Assembly: GCA_019828595.1 (NCBI GenBank)
Contig: JAHQRK010000012.1
Location: 2,294,001-2,358,000 of the forward strand
From: Aphanomyces cochlioides
Taxonomy: Eukaryota > Oomycota > Saprolegniomycetes > Saprolegniales > Verrucalvaceae
Length of the DNA: 64,000 nt
Direction of reading: 5' to 3'
The notes under the pieces were generated by a model, which did not search any database, was not told the DNA's origin, and saw only the letters and a program-made list of their open reading frames with translations. How positions within the stretch are numbered: position 1 is the first letter of the stretch; each line of letters begins with the position of its first letter. The position numbers and the translations under genes were made by a program. Below, piece after piece: positions 11,048 to 21,460 of this stretch.

Positions 11048-11682
11048 GGCGCGCGTCCTCCTTGACCGAAAGAATGTGGAACTGACACTTTGATCGGTTT
11101 ATTTTTCACTTTCCACACTTTGACTTGGTTTTTGTATGGGTCTTTTTTATAAATGTACATTTTCTCTGCCAATCAGCATAGATGGAAGGAGATTACTACA
11201 TTCAGTTCACCTCCCATCAAATGCCACCACATGACAAAGGAACAAGAAAGTGCGTCGACCGACCACGCGACAAAACTGCCGTCGTGCTTTCATTGCGGAG
11301 AGAACCCACGCTGCGGGGGTGGCCTTCCAAGTTGCTTCATAGATGTGTATTCGACCAGAACAATAATTTCTAAAGGGAGGAAACAAGGGGTGCAGGGGTT
11401 TTACTGGATTTATCGAGTTTTCGTTGAGGGGTTAAGGGGTTAAAGGGTGCAGGGGTTCCAAAATGTGTCGACAAACTTGTGAAATGCAAGATAGGTTTGC
11501 GATGGAATTGATGCGGCACCTCGACGATCTTGTTGCTGCTGACGCAGATTGACCAACAATTGATTGTACTGTACGCTGAAAGTCGGGAGACGTGACTTTT
11601 CTATTGCGAAGCGATTGAATTGCTTGCCAGAAACAGCAGCGCACCGCGGTGACGGATGACGGTTTCCATGATATGAAACGCT
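11048..11682. other. Intergenic region between HECT copy A and the next gene
   Basis: Holds the HECT-A promoter (AT-rich near 11100-11160) and a G-rich patch at 11385-11460 with two copies of a GGGTGCAGGGGTT unit. On the minus strand, 11640-11440 encodes a somewhat protein-like stretch (VQYNQLLVNLRQQQQDRRGA) that could be an exon, but no start or splice solution was found that avoids the plus-strand gene. Confidence 0.4.
11428..11455 (+). other. Candidate G-quadruplex
   Basis: Four guanine tracts, GGGG-TTAA-GGGG-TTAAA-GGG-TGCA-GGGG, with loops of 4, 5 and 4 bases. This meets the usual definition of an intramolecular G-quadruplex in a window that otherwise has few G runs. Confidence 0.55.
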
Positions 11683-12398
11683 ATGGTGAGAGGAAGACGT
11701 ATCCAGTTGAAACGGAAGAAACTGGTCCGTGCCATCGTCATGTACATTGGGCCATGGCAGGAGTACAAGCTCGCGAAAATACAAGATGCGGCCGTGCAAA
11801 AACTGCGACAAGAATGGGAAGCACATCTCAAATCGACCCTCGTGGCCCCACAAGATGGAGAGGATGAACGGTTCGAACTCTCAAGTGGTCATGGGGCTTA
11901 AAGTGATGTAGGATTCGACAAATGATGGAACCGATTCTAGCAAAGCTTCCTTCCATGCTCTTGTCGAACAGAGCCAAGCCAAGTAGTCAGGCTAGCCAGA
12001 GGGCAACCAAGCGGTCCATTCGACCACCGCCACCAAACAACCAGGAATCCATCCAAGAACGCCGTGTACCACCCAAAGCGATCTCAAAGCAGAAGAAGGC
12101 CAAGACTCCATTGAGCAGCATCGATGCTGTGGCAAGGCGGAGGCAGATGTGGAAAGAACCCACAGAACCCAGAGTCGAAGAACCAGTGCGACTCCCTCAA
12201 GTGGCACAACCGCCAGAACCTTCCGTCGCAGTGAGCGGTCCTCCAACGGCTGCCATCAAGGAACCAGTGCATCTACCGGCAATCATAGCCCAGCCCGAAG
12301 TCGACGAGGATTCACTCGACGAAGACGAGCTCAACTCGTTCCTCAACTGGACAGATCAACTAGCGCATCCTGACATGGATGAGTTTTTGAACGGGTAG
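11683..12398 (+). CDS. Hypothetical basic/acidic protein
   Basis: Exons 11683-11887 and 11941-12398 (53-nt intron) give 220 residues. The start is fixed by an in-frame stop three codons upstream. Residues 1-50 are basic and helical (MVRGRRIQLKRKKLVRAIVM, KLAKIQDAAVQKLRQEWEAH). The middle is Pro/Ser-rich with basic clusters, and the C-terminus is strongly acidic (DEDSLDEDELNSFLNW). No family is recognised. The frame-preserving splice and biased composition support a real gene. Confidence 0.6.
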
Positions 12399-12481
12399 AA
12401 CCATTATATACGAGTACACTACGCTGTGCGGAGGATCTTTGTCGGTCGATCTATGCCGACGTCTGTCACTTCACGCTTCAC

Positions 12482-12871
12482 CTACATGTGCACAACTTGA
12501 GCAAACATGTCAACAGCATGACACGAACTTTGGCATCTGATGAGCGATAAAAAAGTCGGAGGAGGCTGTGCAATGGCTCGCTCGAGATTACTGTCGACAC
12601 TGCGATTGATTCGAATGAGAGATGGCGCTCTTTACCTTGTTGCGGCGGGGGATCTGTGCTGTGCGTCGGCGTGTACGTCTCCGGAGGTCGAATCTAGAGA
12701 GCCCATGAGAATATTTCGCGATCCTTTCATGGAAACCATTGGGAACGACGGTAGGCACCGAGTGGAGATGGACTCGTCCGCGGACGGCCACTTCATGAGA
12801 GTGGACGCCATGTCGTTCATGCTCTTGGTCTTCCGAATCGGGCTATTCAGCGGCGTGTGCGGGATGCTCAT
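12482..12871 (-). CDS. Small hypothetical protein, two exons
   Basis: Exons 12871-12636 and 12599-12482 (36-nt intron) give 117 residues beginning MSIPHTPLNSPIRKTKSMND. Third codon positions in the first exon are strongly G/C, unlike the flanking DNA, which argues for coding. The second exon is less convincing. No domain is recognised. A plus-strand ORF over the same bases looks less protein-like. Confidence 0.42.
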
Positions 12872-12967
12872 GGCTGTCCGCCTTGTTCTTAATGTTCAGA
12901 GTTCAGCGAACAGTCAGATTCATCATGCGATAGTATTATTGGTCAAAATGGGAACAATAAGATCTCA

Positions 12968-15900
12968 TCAGTCGGTCACGACGTACTTGAGCGAGGATGA
13001 CCGCCTCGTCTTGGGGATGATGGGGCTCAGAGCAACGAGGGACGTCTCCAGTGACGTGGACTCCTTCCGAGACTTCCCCCTCAGTGGTCTTGCAGTCTTG
13101 TCGCCGAGTTCGGGCACGTCGTCGGTGAAACTTTGGAGTTTCTTTCGGCGTGTGCCTAGTTTGGATTGGGCATGAGCACGCACGTGCATTCTGACGAGGC
13201 CTTTGATCCCGACAACGTATCTGTGTGCAGCCTCGCTCGTGTCGTTGTAGTCTCGAATGAGGACTTCCTTCTCGAGGATCTCGAATCGCGGTAGTTTAAA
13301 CGAATCTGGTAGGTTCTTGGTGAAGACGGAAATGTTGACAGGAGACCAGATGATGCCGATCGGGGCTGGTAACACCGGTTGATTCTCGGCATAGCATTTC
13401 TCCCACGGGACTGCGTACATTGGCGTGACTAGAGGAGATGCAGACACGATTGGAGGAAGTGCTGTGAGGTGCTTGGCCTCAACGTTTGCTTTGTGATGAG
13501 TAGGCTGGAGAGACACGCCACCACTTTCTTGGATCGCGCTGTACTCTGACAACTGTGTGAGGTATGCAATGACGTTTGCATGGACATTTGATTGTGGGAC
13601 TGAGTCGAAGTCGACTGCACAGATATTCGAGAGGACATTAAAACAGAGAGCGCCGACCGAGGGATCTGGAGGTGTCTGCGCTTCATTCTCATCGACAATG
13701 TCAAGCATACATGGAAGGAGTCCATCGTGTAGACTTCTCCACACATTTTCGTTGTTACGGGTCAAGATTGCAAGCGCATCCAAACAGCGGAGACGACTCA
13801 AAGGGTAATTTGCAGCATGATGCCGTAGGAGGTACACAAACGAGGCAACGACGCCAAGATCAACCATCATCTGGAGCAAGAGTCATATTGGAACGGAATT
13901 GTAATCGCTGTACCTTTTGGTTTCCTGGCGGATTGATTAGTTTTCGGAAAGCGGCTGCGATGGTTGCAGCAACTTCTGGGTTCGCTTTCTGGACGAAATC
14001 AATCAAGACAACGCCGCCATTCTCGGACACAATCCTCGACGAATTGACTTTGCCAAGGGCAAGGTTACAAACGGCCAGAACGCACCATGTCTTGTCCGTC
14101 GCGGTGTCGAAAAGGTATATATGATGGAGCACAGCTGTCAGTCCGCTTGTAACGAGGTTGGACAGCGCTCCTTCATCTTCGACGCAAGTCAGGTTATACA
14201 GTGATATCACGCCAAGGGTCTAGGAAGCTTCGTCAAAAGATATAAATGAGTTGGTAGCACACCGCTAGGATTGGGTCATCGTTGCCGTCAAAAAGATGCT
14301 GGACAAAGACGTGGGCTTCAGCGTGAATGAGCTCAAGTAATGACGTAGGTTGGCATGTCATGTTGTACAACGTCTGCATGCAGAGTCCACGGCGAGCTTG
14401 ATCAGTTGCGTGAAGAGCTGCTCGCAATATCGAAAGTGCGGGCAATGGACGAATATGCTCCTTTGCAATAGCACTAGCTGTGCTGTCGCAAAGAGTGATT
14501 AGCGCTTGGGTGGCGAGGGTGTCGTCGCTCATTACAGAGAGGATCCATTGAAGGAGGCCGTTCTGGAGGTTATCGACACGACATCGATCGTCTGAACGTG
14601 ATATTCGGAGCATGGCCCGTGCAGCAGCGTGGGCAACGTTTGCATTGGAATCATCAACGAGGCATTGAAGGACCTTGACAAGTCCTTCATTGACGAGAAT
14701 GCCACAGGCCTGCATAAATAATGTTAGGGAACAAGTTTGAGCGGGGAATGACCTTTTCATTCGAAAGCAAATTCGCGATCGCTTCCAGAGCAACTACGAT
14801 CGTCGGCCCATCCCCTGTTTCAACAAGCTGGACAAGTGCACGAGGCACACCGGCCTCGACCATTTTGAGCGGATAGGAGGTAGAGAGATTGCAAAAGCAA
14901 GTGGCACATGCATGTTTTGTGTCACTAAAAGGCAGTGTCGACAGAGAGCTGCATGTAATTAGATAATGAAAGAGAGCTTGTTGTACCTCAAAGCCCAGAA
15001 GACACCGTGGTCGACCATCGTTCGAGTGCAATGCTTGGATTGGACACAAAGGCAGTTGGAGATGATTTTCACACACAGAGTCTTGATCTGGTCGGATTTT
15101 GTCGCAACGAGCGCCATGATCATGGAGGCAGCGATTGCCCCTTGTTCAACAAGTTTGGCCTCCATCGTCGGGTGGGACGAGATGCGGCAGAAGCTCAATA
15201 TGCACAGCTCTTTGACATAATCGTTGGATGCGCGGCTGAGATGAATGAGCACTGGAATCGCTTCCTCCCGAACTATTATCTCAACTGCGTCAAGCGCCTC
15301 GGTTAAACAAAAGAGGATGTAGGCACAGTTGGTCATCACAAAGTCGTCGACAGCATTGCAAACACGGGCTAGATAGACAGTCACCCCAGTGCGAAGAAGC
15401 ATGTCTCGGTTCTTTGGTGTTGTCGTAAGGTGTGCGAGGATAGAGACGCACGATCGCAAGGCAGTGTTGTCAGCATTAGTCTTGAGTGTGTAGAGGGTTT
15501 TCACCAAGGATTTTACTTCGTCGGTCCCTTGAGGAAATGCTGTTGGCTCGACCGTGAAATGGAGCATTCTACAAGAGCAGTCAGGGTATTCAACCAAGAG
15601 AAAAAATACGTGTCAAGAGCAGCGTGACGAGCGCTGCCAGTCGTGGACGAGATAGCAGCAGCAATTGGATCAAAGTAGCCGACCTCAAGCATGCGAGAGC
15701 GAGTGACGGAAGAGAGTTGGTAGATGAGAGGCAAGAGGGCAGTGGACACTTTGTCGGGCTTCGTGAAGAGAGGTTTAAGGGCATCAACAATATTGGTTGC
15801 GCACAGTAGCGGTAGCAAAGTATCGTTGCAGGACAAGTTGTAGAGTGCTGTAATTGCAAACACTGTTATCGACTCGACATTGGATTGGAGAAGCTGAACG

Positions 15901-17560
15901 AGACCTCCAATGATGCGGTCGACACAATTAGCAGCGTCGGGAAGGTCACACTGAAAGAGACAACACATGCATGAGATGCCGTTCAATTTGATCTCTGAGT
16001 TGGTATCTCGGGCCATTTGCATCAGTAGCGGGACAACACCGCAAGCGACTAACGTTGGAAAGATGGCTCTTGTTGCACAAAGGTGACGAAGGACCCACGA
16101 GATTGTAAAATAGCCATATGTGGAACAGTGTATGATGCCATCTACGACTCCTTGCATTTCATGGGCCAGAGGCTCCCGACATGTTTCGTCAAGAGAGAGC
16201 TGATAGAGAAGACTGCATACGACATCTGCAATCGTGCCTAGTAAACTATTCAATACCTCTCATAATCCAGTTAGTACCTCCAAGGGCTAAACATGCCACA
16301 ATTGACGAGATTAAATTGTCCTGGACAATGTGGAGACGGCCATTTTTCGTGGAAGCGAGCATGAAAAGTCCTACACAATGACGAAGCGTCAGGAAAAGAA
16401 CCCCCTGTGTCTTACCTTTGAGACCAAACTCGATCGCATCTTCCTCAACAGGCTCAACCGGTTTGGTCTTGGTTTTGTGGCACTTGCAAAAATGAGCTAG
16501 TGGTGTTGAGAGAAGTCGATGGGCGCTTTCGGCCATGAGAGCATTGTGGAAGGATTGAACCTGGGTGAGGTTGAAGAGTGCTTTGACCAGGAGAAGTGTC
16601 GCCTTGTTGGGATGCGTTGGCACCGCTACAGTCTTGCATATGGCCGTGATACATTGAGTAAAGCTGTCGATGAAATGCTTTATCTGAGCTGCGTTGTGTG
16701 AGAGATTGAAGAATGTGAGGGCAACTATTCGCTTTGTCTCGGCGTTGTGACCTTGATACAATTTCACGAGTATGCGATCAACGCCTTCTCGAAGCATTTT
16801 ATCTTCGAGGAAACTCTCCTCCGAGATGTGGCCCAGAATGGCTGCGAGATCCTGCTTTAGCCTTGTCCTGCCAGATGACGAAGTGGATTGTGATGAGTCA
16901 CCTGCTTCAAAATGTCGATGTTGAATAACATGATGCGATCTTACCATGGCGAACAAGCAGCGCAATAGTGTTTACAACACCATTCAATACCAAGAGGCGT
17001 CGGGTGCATGGAACCTGAGCGAGGCCGTAGAAAGCTCTTGCGCAATGAAGCTGAGTTTGTGAATCTGGAACGGCTGCAAGTGATACAAGTGCTGGAACTA
17101 TTCCATTGTCCAAAAGCGCTTTCATGCCTTTATCTTTAGTATGCGTGGGCGATCCAAACTCAGGGGTTGCGGACGGAGGTGTAAGGCGTGAATAGACCAT
17201 GCGCTCAAACGTTTTCGCGCACTGACGCTTCTTTTTTCGGTAGCCTACTTCGTTGATGTGTTGCGCGGGAGTATCAGCATGTTTCGGGAGTGCTGTATCA
17301 ACTGGTGCTGCATGGAGTGTCGTCGGTATGTTGTTCTTGAGTTGATCCTTAACCGTAATACGTGAGAGATAGAGCATTCCATCGATGCTGTCCGTCCGTG
17401 TGCCAAAGAGATCTCCATGGTAGGGTTTTGAGAACGCAGATCCTGCCACTTTGGCAAGAACTGACATGGCAACTTGCTGTTTTGCATCAAGATGTACTTT
17501 CTCGTCAGGATCTTTTCTCTCCATCTCCGGTTCGTCATCTCCGTCAATCTGGTCCATCAT
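12968..17560 (-). CDS. Large armadillo-repeat protein
   Basis: Nine exons on the minus strand: 17560-16945, 16901-16416, 16370-16278, 16237-15610, 15568-14987, 14948-14753, 14709-14263, 14219-13914, 13870-12968. All phases close, giving 1418 residues. Most of the chain is a succession of armadillo-type helical repeats (for example VIALEAIANLLS-like, ILSVMSDDTLATQALITLCD, GLTAVLHHIYLF, ITVFAITALYNLSCNDTLL). The last ~250 residues are non-repetitive, with basic Ser-rich segments. ARM arrays are protein-binding scaffolds. The specific role is unknown; a flagellar function is conceivable given the neighbours but nothing in the sequence shows it. It lies between the two HECT genes, inside the inverted-repeat loop. 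Confidence 0.88.
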
Positions 17561-18074
17561 GCATCAAGACACGGCGATAAGAGTCTAAATATATCCTTCC
17601 CCTCACGACGGAGGCAGTTTCACGAGCATTCTCATAGCAATCGTCCAGCGCGCCGATTTGCATCTGTCTCTGCATGATTCATCATCTGTCAAGGTCGATC
17701 CAAAAATTCAAATCCCAGATATTCGAAATTCGTTTGAAATTAAAAATACGATTGGCATCCACTCCACATCTGGTCGGAGCCGCATCGCGTCTGAGCTGTT
17801 TCGAAGCGTTTTCCTAGCATCCTTCGTGGAAAGCTTGCAATACCTGTCGATCAGTGCCGGTGCGCTTCATGGTGCACCGAGCACACAGCATGAGCATGCG
17901 TGTAGCTCTTCTTCCAGTGGCAAGACGCTTTGGTGGTCGAAAATTTGACGTATTTTAAATGTTTAACTCGTTGATTACGGTATCTGATTGGCTGGATATC
18001 GAACTGGATTTTTGACACTTGGGATCAGGAACGTCATTTTATTCGGTCCAGTTCGTGATCACGTGACAGCGCGA
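17561..18074. other. Divergent promoter between the ARM gene and HECT copy B
   Basis: These 514 bp separate two start codons pointing outward. The sequence is AT-rich around 17700-17760 and 17945-17985. No convincing ORF, repeat or CCGGAT element is present. Confidence 0.5.
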
Positions 18075-20115
18075 ATGACTCCGCGCCTCCGCCGGCTCGG
18101 CGATACAGACAGCACGACTGTCTTTTATATATCTATTGCGGTTATGGTAGCCGCATGCAGTGCCTACAGGTTTTGTTTCAAGCCTCGGATGCAGCAACAT
18201 TTGCTCGCTCAGCAGCAAGCCGCGCAAGAACAAGTGTATCGGCAGGATGTTATTGCGAGTGATCAGAGCATGGAGAACCTCTGGGCGTGTGAAGTGTGCG
18301 ATTTTAAAAACTACGAAGGCCATAAAACGTGCATACTCTGCGGCACAGAACGAGATGTCGTATGCAAAGGCCAAGTGACCAAGCTCCGGACGCCCGACGA
18401 CACGAAGTTGTTTCCAAAGTCTCCGACAAATTTTGTACTCATGAACGACTCGACACCGAAAACGGCAAGCAAAAATCGGTCCTTCATGAAGATGCGACTC
18501 AATTCCCTCAATATTCGCCAAAAAGGAGCACGTCGGCGACATGACTGGGTGCGGAATGTTGATGAAGTTTCTGGTGATATTGTCTGGGGAAGAAATCGTC
18601 TCGGAAAAGACTACAAGGCCCTCAAGCGCATTAATATCCACAAGGAACCCCGTTCTGGTGACGAAGAAATCGCGACTGCACGAGACTCCATCTCCAGTAT
18701 TGGATCAATGGGCAGTGTCGCCAGTGTAGGCTACGTGAGCAAACTGGTCATGACGCCACATCATCCCGACGGCCGCATGTCTTTCGAAGTCGCAGAAGGC
18801 CAGCGTGCCTTCCAGACAACCAACTCGACGCTCTTTTCGTCAAGTGATCTCAAGGAAGTGTCTCAACTGACGTTCCAACAAAAACACGCGTGGTTTGTGC
18901 AGTATACCTCGACGATGGAAGTGCCGTGGGAGTACGGCCACATGCTTTTGGAAATCGATCGGGCGAATCTGCTCCACAACTCGTGCGAACAATTGCTGTG
19001 GGCGTCGCAAGATCAACTGCATCAGTCTCTCCGCATCAAGTTTTTGAACGAGCCTGGTGTGGATGCTGGTGGTCTGGAGCGTGAATGGTTCACGCTGATG
19101 ACGGAGGAGATCTTTGACGAGCGCACGGGTTTGTTTTCGGCTTGCATGGACAATGCGTTTATGATTCGTCCGACGTCGAACGAAGCAAGCGAAGACCATC
19201 TCATGGTAGGATCGATTCGTGGACATGGTGGTGCTCATGACGTGTGTGTGTAGTATTTCCAAGCCATCGGTCGCTTCTTGGGCCGGGCACTGTTTGAAGG
19301 CATGCTGATTGATGCACACTTGACGTTGCCCATGTACAAACACATCCTTGGGATTCCGATCACGTTTTCGGATTTGGAGTTTGTGGATGTCGAGTTGTAC
19401 AACAATCTCAAGTGGCTCAAGCAGAACAAAGGCGTCGAGTCTCTCTGTCTGGACTTTAGGTAAGCAGTCGATGTGTCTTGGATCTGTTGATGTTGACGAC
19501 GATGAGTGTAGTGTGAATGTGGCCCAGTACGACAAGGAGCCATTGACGATTGATCTGTGTCCGAATGGGCGCCACATTGCAGTCACGGACGAGAACAAGG
19601 ACGAGTACATTTATCTTCGCTTCAAGTGGATCATGATGACGAGCATTTCACCTCAGCTGGCGTCGTTGATCAAGGGTATTTACAGCGTCATTCCGTTGGA
19701 AATGTTGTCAGTGTTTGATCACCAAGAGCTGGAGTTGCTCATGTGCGGTATTCCCGATGTGAATGTGGACGACTGGAAGGCGCACACGACGTACATTGGC
19801 GAGTGTGAGCCGCAAGTGATTGAATGGTTTTGGCAAGTGGTGGAAGACTTTTCAACAGAGCAGCGAGCGCGACTGCTTCAATTTACCACTGGGTCGGCTC
19901 GCGTCCCCGTGCAGGGTTTCAAGACGCTGACGATGAACGACGGTCGTATCTGTTTGTTTGCGATCCAAGGCATTCGCAAGGAGGAGTGTCTGTATCCACG
20001 TGCACATACGTGCTTTAATCGTCTGGATTTGCCCATGTATGCGACGAAGAAAGACCTTGAGACGGCGCTCAACATGGTGATCAAGATGGAAGTGACGGGC
20101 TTCACGATCGAGTAA
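18075..20115 (+). CDS. Membrane-anchored RanBP2-zinc-finger HECT E3 ubiquitin ligase, copy B
   Basis: Exons 18075-19205, 19254-19459 and 19512-20115 give 646 residues. The architecture equals copy A: hydrophobic anchor (TTVFYISIAVMVAACSAYRF), RanBP2 zinc finger (WACEVCDF with CILCG), linker, HECT domain with catalytic Cys613 in HTCFNRLDLP. ATG 18075 is the first in the frame. The first ~220 codons differ clearly from copy A; from 18714 on the two genes appear identical at DNA level. Two differently anchored ligases would therefore share one catalytic module. Confidence 0.9.
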
Positions 20116-20174
20116 TCCTGGGCTTGTCCGTGATGAATTGTAATTATTTGACATATGAAACACCACATTGTATA
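18714..20174. repeat. Inverted repeat arm B (HECT catalytic region)
   Basis: Reverse-complement partner of 8927-10387, 1461 bp, separated from it by 8326 bp. The left boundary is inside the coding linker (just before AGTGTCGCC); the right boundary is after the shared CACCACATTGTATA, beyond which the two flanks are unrelated. Confidence 0.92.
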
Positions 20175-20218
20175 GTTCTTTCTCTTTCTTCTCTCTTCCA
20201 TCAATGCGGAGACTTCTT

Positions 20219-20247
20219 AGTTGGTCTATCATAATGATAGACCAACT
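20219..20247. repeat. Perfect 14-bp inverted repeat
   Basis: AGTTGGTCTATCAT and its reverse complement are separated by a single A. It lies 45 bp beyond the end of the HECT inverted repeat arm B. It could fold as a hairpin in RNA or bind a dimeric factor. Confidence 0.6.
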
Positions 20248-20327
20248 GCAAGACTTGCCACCGACTTCCCATGAGCAACTTAGTGACAGTGTGGCTTTGG
20301 GTAATTTCACATTGCCAAGTGTCCCTG

Positions 20328-20352
20328 GTTATCCGGATAAATACCGGATGAC
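20328..20352. promoter_or_regulatory. CCGGAT palindrome cluster
   Basis: GTTATCCGGATAAA (20328-20341) followed directly by TACCGGATG. This is the only cluster not clearly upstream of a confident gene. Confidence 0.5.
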
Positions 20353-20581
20353 CAACTTGGTGTGTTTGCCTGACTATTTCACACGTTTGAGATGTCATCT
20401 CTATCATGGAAAGACAACCACAAAGACAACTGGAGAGACTGTCGAGACGGAGATTGAATGCAATCCTCGCTCTGTGATCATCAACTGATCGATCGACTTG
20501 GAGCTTCTCGTTCCTTGTCGTCTTGTTGAATCCAGGTTGGCTCGACATGTATAAATAAAGTTAAGATCCTAGAAGTGTTTC

Positions 20582-20806
20582 TCATGGACCATTGTGGCGC
20601 TCCTTCTTCTCGTTGCCATTGTGGACACGGCCCTCAGTCGGTGTTGAGACTGCACGTTTCATCCGTCCAAACAGGACAGACGGCGAATTGTACTCTGTAA
20701 GCGACTCTTTCGTCCGAGATGATTGCGCGTCTTGGACCTGCGGATCATTGGTAGCCTCGAGGTGCGTGGCTCGGTCGTCTGCATGCTCGGAAGGAACGTC
20801 ATCCAT
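20582..20806 (-). CDS. Small hypothetical protein or last exon
   Basis: ATG 20806 opens 74 residues beginning MDDVPSEHADDRATHLEATN, hydrophilic and probably disordered. A good intron (donor after 20876, acceptor before ~20826) lies just upstream and in phase, so this may be the 3' exon of a longer gene. No family is recognised. Confidence 0.38.
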   Translation of the reverse strand: MDDVPSEHADDRATHLEATNDPQVQDAQSSRTKESLTEYNSPSVLFGRMKRAVSTPTEGRVHNGNEKKERHNGP

Positions 20807-20921
20807 GGCTTGGATTGGCTTGTCGACTGACCCAGGCCAGATATAAGAGCCGAACGATGGGGGGACGTGCCTACCTATGTGGTCTCGAGGACAACGTGGT
20901 GGTGACACCAAACATGTAAAT

Positions 20922-21256
20922 TTAGTTTGGTCGCGGCGCCTGGAGGTCGTCTTGTCGGCACGGCGTCTCGTGGTGGGATGATCGTCTCGGCATCATCCGA
21001 TGGGCTATTGAGTGGCCCATCGGCAACTAGCACGAGGAGGGCGCATGGCATTTGCGCTTGTTTCCACCTCTTCGATGATGGGCTGAGGTCCGACATCCTC
21101 TGGTGTCTCCACAACGGGGGCCATTCGGACGACAGGGAATCGCACAGCTTGATGTCGGCGGCGTCGATGCAGGGCATTGGCTGCGGCCACCGCAGCGCGC
21201 ATGTGTGCCACACGCTCGACATCGTATTGATGTTGATTCCACGTTGGTTGGGTCAT
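20922..21256 (-). CDS. Small hypothetical protein, two exons
   Basis: Exons 21256-21068 and 21026-20922 (41-nt intron) give 97 residues: MTQPTWNQHQYDVERVAHMR, an Arg/Ala/His-rich helix, then an acidic stretch and a basic tail. The intron size matches this genome and the splice keeps frame. No domain is recognised. The start lies 135 bp from the CCGGAT cluster at 21391, which it may share with TRM10 on the other strand. Confidence 0.45.
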
Positions 21257-21390
21257 CGTTGTGGTGCTGACAGCGGAAAAATCGATGTGGAAAATCGCCC
21301 GCGGCGTGCCATTTTGAGAAACAGAACAAACGTTTCACTCTGACAATTTCACACGTTTCAGATGTCCTCTCCAACAACCTCGGTGATCGG

Positions 21391-21420
21391 ATATCCGGAT
21401 AATCTGAATGATCCGGATAA
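21391..21420. promoter_or_regulatory. CCGGAT palindrome cluster upstream of TRM10
   Basis: ATATCCGGATAAT (21391-21403) and ATCCGGATAA (21411-21420). It ends 41 bp before the TRM10 start and is 135 bp from the divergent small gene. Confidence 0.55.
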
Positions 21421-21460
21421 GTCAATTGCCAACAATACACGATCAAGTGTATTGTTGGCA

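Larger units (their letters stand above)
20175..20581. other. Intergenic with palindromes; possible tiny gene
   Basis: Contains the 29-bp palindrome at 20219-20247 and a CCGGAT cluster at 20328. An ATG at 20406, about 65 bp after that cluster, opens a short basic frame (MERQPQRQLERLSRRRLNAI) of 23 codons that might be a first exon; I could not extend it convincingly. Confidence 0.4.

Noticed and set aside
11440..11853. 137-codon minus-strand frame
   Set aside because: It is antisense to the first exon of the gene at 11683. Part of it reads like protein, but no start or splice pattern could be made consistent, so it is only mentioned in the intergenic entry.
11867..11885. GGTTCGAACTC resembling a tRNA B box
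   Set aside because: It falls inside an open reading frame, and no acceptor stem, A box or cloverleaf can be drawn around it.
12540..13175. 211-codon plus-strand frame
   Set aside because: It overlaps the end of the well-supported ARM-repeat gene and a better-looking minus-strand exon. Its sequence shows no domain or splice logic.
17658..17948. 96-codon plus-strand frame in the ARM/HECT divergent interval
   Set aside because: No recognisable features; average composition for chance ORFs in this AT-rich promoter region.
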